DNA of 64,000 nt, from assembly GCF_036850765.1 (NCBI RefSeq), contig NC_089491.1, forward strand, positions 182,507,520 through 182,571,519, in the 5' to 3' direction. Positions 24,301 through 35,829 of this stretch are shown here, in pieces. Origin of the DNA: Saccopteryx bilineata. Taxonomy: Eukaryota > Chordata > Mammalia > Chiroptera > Emballonuridae. Position 1 is the first letter of the stretch. Each line of letters begins with the position of its first letter. Both the position numbers and the translations under genes were made by a program. The notes beneath the pieces were generated by a model. It was not told the DNA's origin. It saw only the letters and a list, made by a program, of their open reading frames with translations, and made no database searches.

Positions 24301-24957
24301 TGTTATTATATAGGTGAGTCCAACTACTTTCTGTAGATAAATATGCTGGGAGGCACCTCTAACCCAGGGCATTATAAGAAGGTAGGTACAGAGTATTATA
24401 GGGTAGGGGCCAGTTAGGGCCTTGATTTCTAAAAAACCCAACAGAATGACAAAAATTGGCACTCGAGAGGAGTCTCTTGGACTGCCACTGGGGATAGGCA
24501 CTTTAGTTCAAAACACCATAAAAAAGCTAGGTTGACTCATGTTTCATCAAGAGACTCCAAGAGGCATAGTCATGTGTGGCCAAGGACTCCACTTGAAATG
24601 TGGAGCCAGGTGAGATTAATAGTGCATACTGAACTGCCTATTGGGCAGTTTCTGAAGCTCATTGTTGGGTCTCATCCCAGGGGAAGGTGTAGACTTGTGT
24701 GTGAGTGCATGTATAGAGCGAAGAGTTAGTGAGAATGAGGGACGTACTGCCTCCAGAACATGAAAACTTGAGAACTTGGCCTTTTCTTCTCTTTCATTCT
24801 CATTAGAGACATCGACTACCCTGTCAACTTTTCCCCTGGTGGCCAGGGAGCCTTGTGTAGTGAATTTCTCTGTCCTGCCCCATTGAGGTAAAACCTGAAG
24901 TGGCTCAAGATCTGTGGCAGCTCAGAAGAAACAGAGAGGTAATCCAGACGGATATCT
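24301..24957. other. Unclassified block between two LINE-1s
   Basis: This 650-bp stretch is not LINE-1-like and is richer in G and C than its surroundings. It has no convincing coding frame. The context, wedged between LINE-1 bodies, suggests another mobile element such as a solo LTR, but I find no clear TG...CA ends, target duplication or polyadenylation signal. Confidence 0.4.
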
Positions 24958-25723
24958 TTTTTTAATATTGTTTAATTATTTTATTAAATTGTTTAATTTA
25001 TTGTGTTAGCGTGGATTCAAGTGTCCCATTCAATATAACACCCTTAACACCCAACAACATGCCCCAATATAACACCTTTACCCTCCACCTGCTACCTCCC
25101 ACCTTCCCTCTAAATTGCTGTCCTATGACCTGTATCTAAGTGTTATGTATATATAAATTAGCTAATCCCCTCACCTTCTCTGATCTTGTCCCCTCATCCC
25201 TCTTAGACCCTCTGACAGCTGTCCCTCTGCTTCCCATGACCCAGCGTCTGTCTCTACTCCATTCATCAGTTTACCATGTTCATTAGATTCTACATATAAG
25301 TGAGATCATATGATATTTTTCATTCTCTGCCTGGTTTATTTCACTTAGTATGATAATCTCCAATCTATCCATGCAATCTTTCTTTTTCATGGCCATGTAA
25401 TATTCCATTGTGTAAATGTACCACCACTTTTTTATCCACTCATCCTCTGATGAACACTTGAGCTGTTTCCAGATCTTGGTTATTATAAAAAATGCTTCAA
25501 AAATATGGGGGTGTATATCTTCTTTTGAATAAGTGTTTGGTATTCTTAGTTATATTGATAAAAGTGGAATAGCTGAGTCAAAAGGCAATTTCATTTTTAA
25601 TAATTTGCATAAATGCCATATGGTTTTCCACAGTGGCTGCACAAGTCTGCATTCCCACCAGCAGTGCAGAATAGTTTGCTTTTCTTTACACCCTCACCAG
25701 CACTTGCTATGTGTTTATTTCTT

Positions 25724-26031
25724 TTTGTGTGTATGTGTGACAGAGACAGAGAGAGGAACAGTCAGACAGAAAGGGAGAGAGATGAGAAACATCAATTCTT
25801 TGTGGCAGCATCTTAGTTGTTCATTGATTGCTTTCTCATGTGTGCCTTGACCAGGGGGCTACAGTAGACCCCGTGACCCCTTGCTCAATCCAGCAACCTT
25901 GGGTTTAAGCTGGTGAGCTGTGCTCAAACAAGATGAACCCGCACTCAAGCTGGTGACCTCAGGGTTTCGAACCTGGGTCCTCCACATCCCTGTCTGATGC
26001 TTTATTTACTGCGCCACTGCCTGGTCAGGCA
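25724..26031 (-). mobile_element. tRNA SINE with internal repeat units (type C)
   Basis: On the minus strand the head reads CCTGACCAGGCAGTGGCGCA and is followed by several short 'CTTGAG..' style repeats, then a purine-rich tail. Flanks TGTTTATTTCTT (25712-25723) and TGTTAATTTCTT (26032-26043) are the target duplication, with one mismatch. It is inserted in the LINE-1 at 24958-34545. Confidence 0.9.
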
Positions 26032-26215
26032 TGTTAATTTCTTAATGAGAGCCATTTTGACAGGTGAGAGGTGATATCTTACTGTGATTTTAATTTGCAC
26101 TTCTCTGATATTAGTGATGTTTAACATTTTTTCATGTTAAACATGAAAAATGCCTATTGGCCACCTGTATGTCCTCTTTGGATAAGTGTCTATTCAGGTC
26201 CTTTGCCCATTTTTT

Positions 26216-26612
26216 GTTGTTGTTGTTGTTGTTGTATTTTTCTGAAGCTGGAAACGAGGAGAGACAGTCAGATAGACTCCCGCATGCGCCCTACCAGGAT
26301 CCACCCGGCCCGCGGGGGTGACACTCTGCCCACCAGGGGGCGATGCTCTGCCCCTCCAGGGCATGGCTCTATTGCGACCAGAGCCGCTCTAGCACCTGGG
26401 GCAGAGGCCAAGGAGCCATCCCCAGCGCCCGGGCCATCTTTGTTCCAATGGAGCCTCAGCTGCGGGAGGGGAAGAGAGAGACAGAGAGGAAGGAGAGGGG
26501 GAGGGGTGGAGAAGCAGATGGGCGCTTCTCCTGTGTGCCCTGACTGGGAATCGAACCCGGGACTTCTGCACGCCAGGCTGACGCTCTACCACTGAGCAAA
26601 CCAGCCAGAGCC
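26216..26612 (-). mobile_element. VES-type SINE with perfect 15-bp target duplication
   Basis: A long-form VES copy in minus orientation with a (GTT)n tail at 26216-26236. Identical 15-bp flanks CTTTGCCCATTTTTT lie at 26201-26215 and 26613-26627. It is inserted in LINE-1 ORF2. Confidence 0.96.
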
Positions 26613-27388
26613 CTTTGCCCATTTTTTATTTGGATAGTTACCTTTTGGTGTTGAGTTTTAGAAGTTCTTTATAAATTTTGATTATTAACACCTTATCAGA
26701 CGTATTGGCAAATATGTTCTCCCAATGAGTGGGTTGTCCTTTATTTTGTTAATGTTGTCTATTGCTGTGCAAAAGCTTTTTAGTTTTCTATAGTCCTGTC
26801 TGTTTATTTTGTCCCTTATTTCACCTGGCCGTGAAGATATAACAGCAAAAATATTGCTATAAGAAATATCGAAGTCTTTATTGTTTGCGTTTTCCAAGAT
26901 TTTTATGGTTTCGTGACTTAAATTTAAGTCTTATCCATTCTGAGTTTGTTTTTGTAAATGGTGTAAGTTGGAAATCTAGTTTCATTTTTTTGCACGAACT
27001 TGTCCAATTTTCCCAACACCATTTATTAAAAAGACTGTCTTTACTCCACTGTATATTCTTGCCTCCTTTGTCAAATATCAATTGACCATAAAGGCATGGG
27101 TTTATTTCTGGTCTCTGTGTTCTGTTTCATTGATCCATATGCCTATTCTTATGCCAATACCAAACTGTTTTGATTACAAGGGCCTTGTAGTATAACTTGA
27201 TATCAGGAAGTGTGATACCACCCACTTTGTTCTTCATTTTCAAGATCGCCGAGGCTCTTCAGGTTCCTTTTTAGTTCCATATAAATTTTTGAAATATATA
27301 TTTATTCTAGATCTGTGAAGTATGCCATTGGTATTTTCATAGGAATTGCATTGAATGTATAGATTGCTTTGGGTAGTATGCACATTTT

Positions 27389-27428
27389 TTTTAATAATTT
27401 TATTTTTAATGGGGCGACATCAATAAAT
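27389..27428 (-). mobile_element. Micro LINE-1 insertion (about 40 bp of 3' end)
   Basis: TTTAATAATTTTATTTTTAA followed by GGGGCGACATCAATAAAT is the reversed extreme 3' end of a young LINE-1 subfamily (compare 54930 and 58515), sitting inside an unrelated part of LINE-1 ORF2. Flanks CACATTTT at 27381-27388 and 27429-27436 are identical, consistent with a target duplication. This would be an extremely 5'-truncated retrotransposition event. Confidence 0.72.
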
Positions 27429-27732
27429 CACATTTTAAAGATGTTAATTCTTTTTATTCATGAAAACATTATATGCTTCCACTTCTCTTTGTATCTTCCT
27501 TAATTTCTTTTTTCAATGTCTGATAATTTTCCAAGTACAACTCTTTTACCTCTTTGGTTAAATTTATTTCTAGGTACTTTATTTTTTTGTTGTTGCAATG
27601 GTGAAGGGTATTGCTTCCTTAATTTCTCTTTCTGATAGATTATTATTGGTATATAAAAATGCAACTGATTTCTGAATATTGATTTTATATCCGGCCACCT
27701 TGCCAAATTCATTTATCAGGTCTAGTAGTTTT

Positions 27733-28143
27733 TTGTTTTATTTTATTTTGTTTTTGTTTTTTGGGTTTTTTTTTTTTTTTTTTTGTATTTTTCCGAAGCT
27801 GGAAACGGGGAGGCAGTCAGACAGACTCCCACATGCGCCTGACCGGGATCCACCCAGCATGCCCACCAGAGGGCGATGCTCTGCCCATCTTGGGGCGTCG
27901 CTCTGCTGCAATCAGAGCCATTCTAGCGCCTGAGGCAGAGGCCACAGAGCCATCCTCAGCTCCGGGCAAACTTTGCTCCAATGGAGCCTTGGCTGTGGGA
28001 GGGGAAGAGAGAGACAGAGAGGAAGGAGGGGAGAGGGGTGGAGAAGCAGATGGGCACTTCTCCTGTGTGCCCTGGCTGGGAATCGAACCCAGGACTCCTG
28101 CATGCCAGGCCAATGCTCTACCACTGAGCCAACCGGCCAGGGC
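27733..28143 (-). mobile_element. VES-type SINE (long form)
   Basis: Minus-strand long-form copy with a T-rich (tail) start, TTTCCGAAGCTGGAAACGGG, and an end at AACCGGCCAGGGC. Both sides have GTTTT-rich flanks, so the exact target duplication is ambiguous. It is inserted in LINE-1 ORF2 close to the reverse transcriptase motif. Confidence 0.93.
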
Positions 28144-30962
28144 TTGTTTTGTTTTTGATTAAGACTTTAGGGTTTTCTATGTATAGTATCATGTCACCAG
28201 CAAATAATGATAGTTTTACTTCTTCTTTTCCTATTTGGATAGTTTTATTTCCTCTTAAAGAGATTGCTTTTAATTTTTGCCCATTGAGTATGATGTTGGC
28301 TGTCAGTTTGTCATATACAGCCTTTACTATGTTGAGATATGTTTCCTATATCCCCACTTTGCTCAGTTTTAACCATAAATGGGTGCTGAATATTATCAAA
28401 TGCTTTTTCTGCATCTATTGATATAATTATGTATTTTTATCCCTCATTTTTTTAATGTGATAAACCATGTTTATTGTTCCAGCCCTGCCTTCATGGAATA
28501 AATCCCACTTGATTATGATATATTAGTTTTTTTAATGTATTGCTGGATCTGGTTTTGCTAATTTCTTTGTAGTGTCTTTATCTGGTTTTAGAATGAAGAT
28601 AATACTTTCCTCATAAAGTGAGTTTGAAAGTTTTTCCTCCTCTTGAATTGTTTGAAATAGCTTGAGAAGAATAGGTGTTAGTTCTTCTTTGAATGTCTTG
28701 TGCAATTAACTTGTGAAATGACCTGGTTTAGGATTTTTGTTTATTGGGAGTTTTTTGACAACTGTTTTAATTTCATTTGTTGTAATAGGTCTGTTTAGGT
28801 TTTCTGATTCTTCCAGATTAAGTTTTAAAAACTGTATGTTTCTAGAAATTTATCCATTTTGCCTAGGTTGTCCAATTTTTTGGCATATAGATCTTCACAG
28901 TATATTCTTAAAATTCTTTGTATTTCAGTTTTGTCAGTTGTTACTTCTCCACTTTCATTTCTAATTTTATTTATTTGAACCTCTCCCTTCTGTTCTTGAT
29001 GAGTCTCGTTAAACATTCGTCAACATTGTTTACCTTTCTAAATAAAGAACCTGGTCTGGGTCTCATTGATCTTTTCTATTGTTTGGTGTTTTGGGGGATT
29101 TTTTGTTTTGTTTTTTTTTAGACCATATGACATTTACTTACACTCTGATCTTTATTATTTTCTTTCTTCCACCTTCACTGGACTTTGTTGTTCTTTTTCT
29201 AGTTATTTTAGGTGCAGGGTTTCATTGTTTATTTGAGCTTTTCCTGGCTTCTTAAGATATGGCTGTAATGCTATGAACTTCCCTTTTGCTTTTGCTGTGT
29301 CCACAGATTTTGGGTTATTGTATATTCATTTTTCTTTCCTTCAAAAAAAATTTTTTACTTCTTCCTTGATCTCATTGTTAACCCATTTATTATTTTATAA
29401 CATGCTATTTAGCCTCCATGTGTTTGAATGTTTTTCAGTTTTTCTATTATAGTTAATTTCTAGTTTTCTGCCATTGTAATCAGAGAAAATGCTTGATATA
29501 ATTTCAATCTTCTTAAATTTACTGAGACTTGCTTTGTGTCCTAACATGTTCTATCTTAGAAAACGTACTATGAGCACTGGAAAAGAATGTATAATCTGCT
29601 GCTTAGGGATGAAATATGCTGAAGATATCAGTTAAATCCAGTCGATTTAGTGTTCGTTTAAGGCTGCTGTTTCTTTGGTAATTTTCTGTCTGGAGGATCT
29701 ATCCATTGATGTTAGTGGGGTATTAAAATCCCCTACTATTATAGTACTGCTGTCAGTTTCACGCTTTATGTTCATCAAAATCTACTTTATATATTTAGGT
29801 GCTCTTATATTGGGTGCATAAATATTAACAATGCTTTTATCCTCCTGTTGAATTGCTCCCTTTATCATTATGTAGGGACCTTCTTTGTCCCTTACTATAT
29901 AGCCTTTGTTTTAAAGGCTATTTGGTCAGATACAAGTATTGCTACCTGATCTTTTTATTCATTTCCATTTGCATATAATATCTTTTTCCATCCCTTTACT
30001 TTCAGTCTATGTGTATCTTGGTGGGTTTCTTGTAGACAGCATATGTATGGGTCCTGTTTTCTTATTCATGCACCTACACGATGTCTTTTGATTGGAGCAT
30101 TTAATTCATTTACATTTAAGGTTATTATTGAGATATACTTATATATTGCCATTTTATTTTTTAAATTTACAATTCTCTTTCTCTCAATTTATTTTCTTCT
30201 TTTCTCTTTTTACAATCTGCCCTTTAACATTTCTTCCAGTACCGGTTTGGTTGAATGAATTTCTTGAGTTGTTTTTTTTGTCTGGGAAGCTTTTTATTTA
30301 TTTTTTCTATTTTAAATGATAGCCTTGCTGGATAAAGAAGTCTTGGTTGTGAGTTCTTGTTTTGCATCACTTTGAATAGTTCTTGCCAATCCCTTCTGGC
30401 CTCAAGCCTTTCTGTTGATAAGTCGAACATTATCCTTATGGGGGCTCCTCTGTAGGTAATTAAGTGCTTTTCTCTTGCAGCTTTTAGTATTCTTTCTTTG
30501 TCTCTTAACTTTGGCACTTTAGTTATAATGTATCTTGGTGTAGACCTCCTTGGGTTTCTCTTAATAAGACTCTCTGTGCTTCTTGAACTTGTGTGACTTT
30601 TTTCTTCATCAGTTTAGGGAAGTTTTCAGCTAGGATTTCTTCAAACTGGTTCTCTGTTCCTTGTTCATTCTCTTCTCCTTCAGGAACCCCTATGATGCAA
30701 ATGGTGTTTCTCTTCATATTGTCACAGAGGTCTCTTAGAGTTTCTTCAGTCTTTTTGATCCTCTTTTCATTTTGCTGCTCTGCTTTTGTGCTTATGTTTA
30801 TCTTTTCCTTGAAATTGTTGATTCAATCCTCCACTTCATCCACCCTGATGTTGATTCCTTCTAGTGCAGACTTCATTTCTGATATTGTAGTTGTCATTTC
30901 TAACTTGTTTTTTCTAATGATTTCAATGTCCCTCTTGAAGCTTTTTATCTCTTTAAGTTCTT

Positions 30963-31120
30963 TTTTTATTTTAGAGAGTAGAGAGAGAAAGAAGGAGTGG
31001 AGGAGGAATAGGAAGCATCAACTTCCATATGTGCCTTGACCAGGCAAGCCCCGGGTTTCGAACCGGTGACCTCAGAGTTCCAGGTCAACACTTTAAACCA
31101 TTGTGCCACCACAGGTCAGG
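30963..31120 (-). mobile_element. Short-form tRNA SINE with perfect 15-bp target duplication
   Basis: Minus-strand head CCTGACCTGTGGTGGCACAA, B box (GGTTTCGAACC region) and a short tail. Flanks TCTCTTTAAGTTCTT at 30948-30962 and 31121-31135 are identical. It is inserted in LINE-1 ORF1, in the coiled-coil region. Confidence 0.95.
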
Positions 31121-33212
31121 TCTCTTTAAGTTCTTATTGTGGTCATTTATTGTTGTTCTAGGATCCTTGAGCATCTTAATAATCATTATTTTAAACTCTG
31201 TCTGGTAGTTTGGTTACTTTCATTTCATTTGGTTCTTTTTCTGGGAATTTTTCTTGTTGACTCATTTGGGTCATATTTCTTTGTCTTCTCATTTTGTCTC
31301 TGTTTTAGGTGCTCTGTCTGACTTTGAAATTTGTTGGGGCATCTTTATGAGAAAGATGGGTTCAGTGGTAGTGACCTCCAAGCCACCTGAGTTCCTTGCT
31401 CTAGGAATGCTTCTTGAGGGTAATATTTCCCTATGTTGTATGTGAGTATTAAAATTCATTTGGTCTTTTCATGGGTCGAGTTATCCTTCCAGGCCAGCTG
31501 GCTCTAAGGATCAACCTTGGTCATGTGTATTAGGCATTGTTCATTGTCTGTCCTGTTGGGTGTATTTATTCTCAACAATGTCTGCTGCCTGCTGGTCTCC
31601 TCCTTTGGGCATGCTGGTTGTGTAGCTAGCTAAGTCTAGTGTTGGTGCTGTCTGCCACCCACTACTGGTTGTGTTGGTTCTGAGTCTTCTTGGGTTGACC
31701 AGAGCCATTGTTTGTAACCCATATGGGCTACCTGTGTGAAGCTATTGTTCTGTTTACTGTTTATGTGCCTGGGTACTGTAGAAGATGTCAACCTATATAA
31801 GAGGATCAGCTTCCTCCTGCTTAGAAATGATAGCAGCTCTATGAAAGCCCCAAGCTCCATAAGATTTGCCTCCAATTTTCAGCTGTTCCACCTTCTCTTT
31901 CAGCTGTGTGGTCTTTCCTATCTTCTATAGAAAGACTTGTGTGAGCTCAGACTGGCCTCACCCCACCAACCCCTCTACAGGTTGCAAGCTTGGTGGCTTT
32001 GGGCAGCTGAGGTTGGAAATACAATGCTAGTGGTGCCCCCGACTTCAGGGTCTCTTGGTTAGGAGCTCAGTACTAGGAAAGTGGCCCCTACTCCAGAACC
32101 TAATTCCTCAGACACTGCCGGATACTCCAATTCTATTTCTCCCAAGGTAGGTGAGTAACAGGTTCAAATTGCATGGTGCTAGTAGTTCCCTCTGCAGAAG
32201 CTCTTTCAGCTGGTGAGCCCCTGGTCTTAGGAAGTAAGACTGAGAGATTCCTGTCCTGAGGCTGACTGTGCCCCACCTAGAAAGTGGCTAAGCCCCTCGA
32301 CCAGACCAAAACCAGTGGCTTGAGGGGACCCACACCATGAATATTTGTGCTCCAAGCCTCTTTTCCTTACCCCTGTGGAACCTAGCCCAGCATGGCAGGA
32401 TATCCAGCTGGGGCCAGCCAACTACCCAGTGCATGCAACCTGTTCTGCCACTGCTGCCCACAGAAATTGAAACTTACCTCAGTTGTGCCCAATGTTCGAT
32501 GATCTTTCCCATAGCACATGTCACCAGCAAAGGTCATTATTTCCTGAACTGATGCTCTCTGTAGCTGGCCTCTAAGTGTGCCAGCCCTTGGCCTCCCTGG
32601 AAGGAACCGGGTGCAGACCAGTGGGACACACTGCCATGACTGGCCCTCAGCAACCTTCTTGGAGCTACAAGCAATCCAGAGTTTGTGACTTTCTCTGCTG
32701 GGCCCAGGTGCACATGGAAATACCAAGCCACACACCTAGCCTGGCTTTTACCCACACTGGGCCTAGGGGAAGGTCAGGAAAGGCCAAGATTCCCTAACAC
32801 TGCCTCTTGCAGCCTCTGTCTACTGGCTGTTTGTTGGGCTCAGCCACTGAAATAAAACCTCTGGTAGAGTCTAGAGCCTGGGACAATTCAGGGATTAGGA
32901 AGAGTATAGTTATGGCTCCCACCCCTTGGCACCAGCTGTCAATCTGTCCAGACTTTTTTACAGACTTCAGGAGGGTGTTACCACCAGGAGTCTGATGGGT
33001 GTGGCCACCAGTTGTCCAGTTTGGGTGGCCTCTCTGACCCAGAGATTTGGTCTGCCCACAGTCCAGACAGTTTCTACTAAATCTCCCATGAGGTGAAAGC
33101 ACCAGTGATAGTCTGGGGAGAGTGCAGGGGTTGGGAGGGAAGCTCCAGCCTCAACACCAAAAAACTGAGTCACTAATGCACCCTTGCTTTCTGGCTTCTC
33201 AGAATGGCTCAG

Positions 33213-33851
33213 CAGTAGTGGGATTCAAATAATTTAACAACCAGTTCTCTGTCATAATGACATACTGAAAGGTAGTTTATTATTTCAAGCAATTAATACT
33301 TAAATAAGAACAATAAAAAGGCACACAAAACTAGATTATAAGAAAGAGTTTTAAAATATTAATATTAATAAAAATATTAAATAATACCTGACAAAAACAA
33401 TAAAACTGTTTGTTAAGATATATCCAATGACAGCCTATCACACCCTGGTAGTTTGGCAATTTTTCTCTTTACATTAATGTTTGCATTATATGTTTGTTTA
33501 CTAAAATAACAAATACGAAGGAATTAAAATGTAGTATTTTATCAAAGTATAATGAGTTCTATGAAATAGAATGAAATAAATAAATATTACAATCATAGTT
33601 CTGTCAAACTTTTTTCACCTATAGAGAGAATGAACATTTATATGGCCACTTAGAATATGCTGTTGCACAGATGAATGTTAGAAAAGTTAGGAATGTAAAT
33701 TTGTAATTTCCACATTGGTGGCTGCCCAGGTGCCCAACTTAGAAAGAACCCTGATTACAAGTGCCATTTTAACAACCTGGTTCACAAACTCAACATAAAA
33801 TTAGGTATTGGTTCTGCCAAACAGATGCAATCCATCTGAATCCCACCACTG
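33213..33851. mobile_element. hAT-like non-autonomous element in LINE-1 5'UTR
   Basis: The left end CAGTAGTGGGATTCAAATAA and the right end in reverse complement CAGTGGTGGGATTCAGATGG are inverted repeats. The flanking 8-mers TGGCTCAG and CAGCCCAG match at 5 of 8 positions, all differences being transitions, so the insertion looks old or the target duplication has decayed. The AT-rich interior contrasts sharply with the GC-rich LINE-1 5'UTR on both sides. There is no transposase frame. Confidence 0.78.
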
Positions 33852-34545
33852 CAGCCCAGTCTTTATAGGGACAGACAGAAGAGATGCCCAAGGGTGGGCC
33901 AGTTACTTCCCACAGGCTGATGCCTCACAAAAGGGACACTCCACCCAAGAAAGATGGTGACTGCAGTACTGGAGAATGACTCAGCACAGGGGCTCCAGTG
34001 CCTGTCCTCCATGGTGTCTCTCCCTGGGCCACCAACTTTACACTATCCCCACACAACTCTACGCCTCTCAGCCTCCCAACTCTGGAGCCATGGCTGTGAA
34101 CAAAATTTTTTTCTTGGGCCCTTTAAGACAAGCTTGTGTCTCCAAGAGCTCCGTCTCTTTCACACAGACAGAAACCCAGTTTTTTTCACTGCCAAATGCT
34201 GTGTGGGCACCTCTTCTAGGCTCTAGGGTGGGGTGCCCAGGCTTGGGCTTATGACCCTCACCTCACAAGATGAACCTCCCCACAGTGAAAGTCCCTTTGG
34301 AACCTCAGTCACTGCTCACTTCTGGGAGCAGGGCAGCCCTATGTGCATCTCCACCCTTCTTATGAGCCTCATTGTGGCTTTTTCTGCAATCCTTGGTTAT
34401 GGACTCCTCTTCATTTAGTCCAAAATTGGTTTTTCAAGATGAATGTTCTTAAAGTATGTTGTAATCCAACTTGGTCCCGGGAGATGGCAGTTGGAACATC
34501 CATCTACTCTGTTGCCATTTTGGAATCCTCCAGTCCAGATGGATC

Positions 34546-35829
34546 TTTAAGCACATTATGGATTTCAGGGTCTTTACAGATACCTGTCAGTCGGTGTGTG
34601 CCATGAGTAATAATCTAGAACCAAGTCTAAAAACATGCAATAGCCCATTCACTCCCTTCTCTCCTTCCTGTTGCACAAAATCTCTAAAGACAGTTTGAAT
34701 TTCACTTAAGGTATAATTTCTGATAACAGTTTGTATTTTCTGATTTTCTCCTGTTACCTTGATCTTACATGTTGTTACTGGGAAAATTTGTTGGCAATGT
34801 ATCATGAGCTCTCTGCATATGCAGCCACCTCCCTTTCCAATGGATCTCTCCAAGATCAGAATAATGCGATACACGCTTTTGGCAAAATCCCCTAGTGCTT
34901 CAGACTGTGATACCAGAGCCTTGGCATGTTAGTATGCTAAAGTACTAAGCCACACTCAAAAAGATTCCACAGGGGTTTTGCATTTATCAAGATGCTAGTG
35001 AAGCTCCTTGTGGCTTTTAGAAAGCACTGGCCCAGGATGTTCAGGATATTTATATTTTTCCATTAGTTTTTTGGAAACATCACACTAGGATTGAACCCAT
35101 GATATCCAACTGGGTAGGGGGATAAAGAGTGACAGCAGCCAGTGAGATGGCCACATAGGGTTAGAATAGAGGGACCTAGCACAACCCACCAACTCAGTGA
35201 TTGCAGGTAAATATCTGCCTCCTCCTTCCCTGAAAGAATATCTTTTTCTTCTGCTTTAGCCCAAAGGCTTACCTTGGGCAGTGACAATAGCCTTGTGATC
35301 CAATCTACTCTAGTTAACTCTCCCTGACCCAAGGCATGGAGGATTCATGACTATGTAAGTAGTCAATTAAGGCCTCATGTCTATTGGTTTAACTGTCTCA
35401 TTAGACCATATGGATTTGATCATACTATTTTGAATTGTTATAGCAAGAGAGACACTTCTGATGGATACCACAGGCCGCACATGACTGAAGCAATATGCAG
35501 CAGCACATAGCAAGTGATGCTGCTTTCTCAAATGGTGTTACTCACCTGGGCTAGTGGGTTAGGAAGCCAGTTACAGCCAAAGGGCATTCCCTTTGTCCGA
35601 CTGGGAGTGTGATCATGCAATCCTGCCAGCTATGCCACTTGTGTCACTCCCAGTATTGATACAAATGCTATTGCAGTCTCCATTACTCACAACAAGCCCC
35701 AAGAGACATTTTTTCACAGCACCCAAAGTTCTGGCTAGACAGCCATTGTGAGTTTTATTTTGATGGCATGACGTACTTCATAAAAGCATCAGGAAATTTT
35801 TAGGAACAAAATGTATTACTCCCAAGTTC
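34546..35829. other. Unclassified block, possibly retroviral internal sequence
   Basis: This stretch lies between two LINE-1s. On the minus strand there are two open frames of 89-95 codons (34587-34874 and 35063-35332). The first has a pattern of charged and hydrophobic residues (VFRDFVQQEGEKGVNGLL) that could be a Gag-like remnant, but I cannot match it firmly to a family. It could equally be unique DNA. No LTR pair is visible. Confidence 0.35.

Larger units (their letters stand above)
24958..34545 (-). mobile_element. Near-full-length LINE-1 (5'UTR, ORF1, ORF2, 3'UTR) with nested insertions
   Basis: The reversed 3'UTR (GATTCAAGTGTCCCATTCAA) begins near 24990. ORF2 follows on the minus strand, with C-terminal pieces at 26685-27081 and 27500-27712 and the reverse transcriptase motif at 28193-28204 reading F-A-G-D instead of F-A-D-D. 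The pre-RT region lies at 28825-29016 and the endonuclease region from about 29100 to 30100. ORF1 lies at about 30224-31250, including an RRM-type motif (GVPEGEE). A GC-richer 5'UTR extends to about 34545, where the sequence turns into a CTCTGTTGCCATTTTGGAAT phrase typical of a LINE-1 5' end. SINEs at 25724, 26216, 27733 and 30963, a micro-insertion at 27389 and a hAT-like element at 33213 interrupt it. It is defective. Confidence 0.87.

Noticed and set aside
31636..34874. Cluster of 60-117 codon frames in the GC-rich stretch, possible exons
   Set aside because: The stretch to 34545 reads as LINE-1 5'UTR. I saw no chain of frames with splice sites or a recognisable protein.
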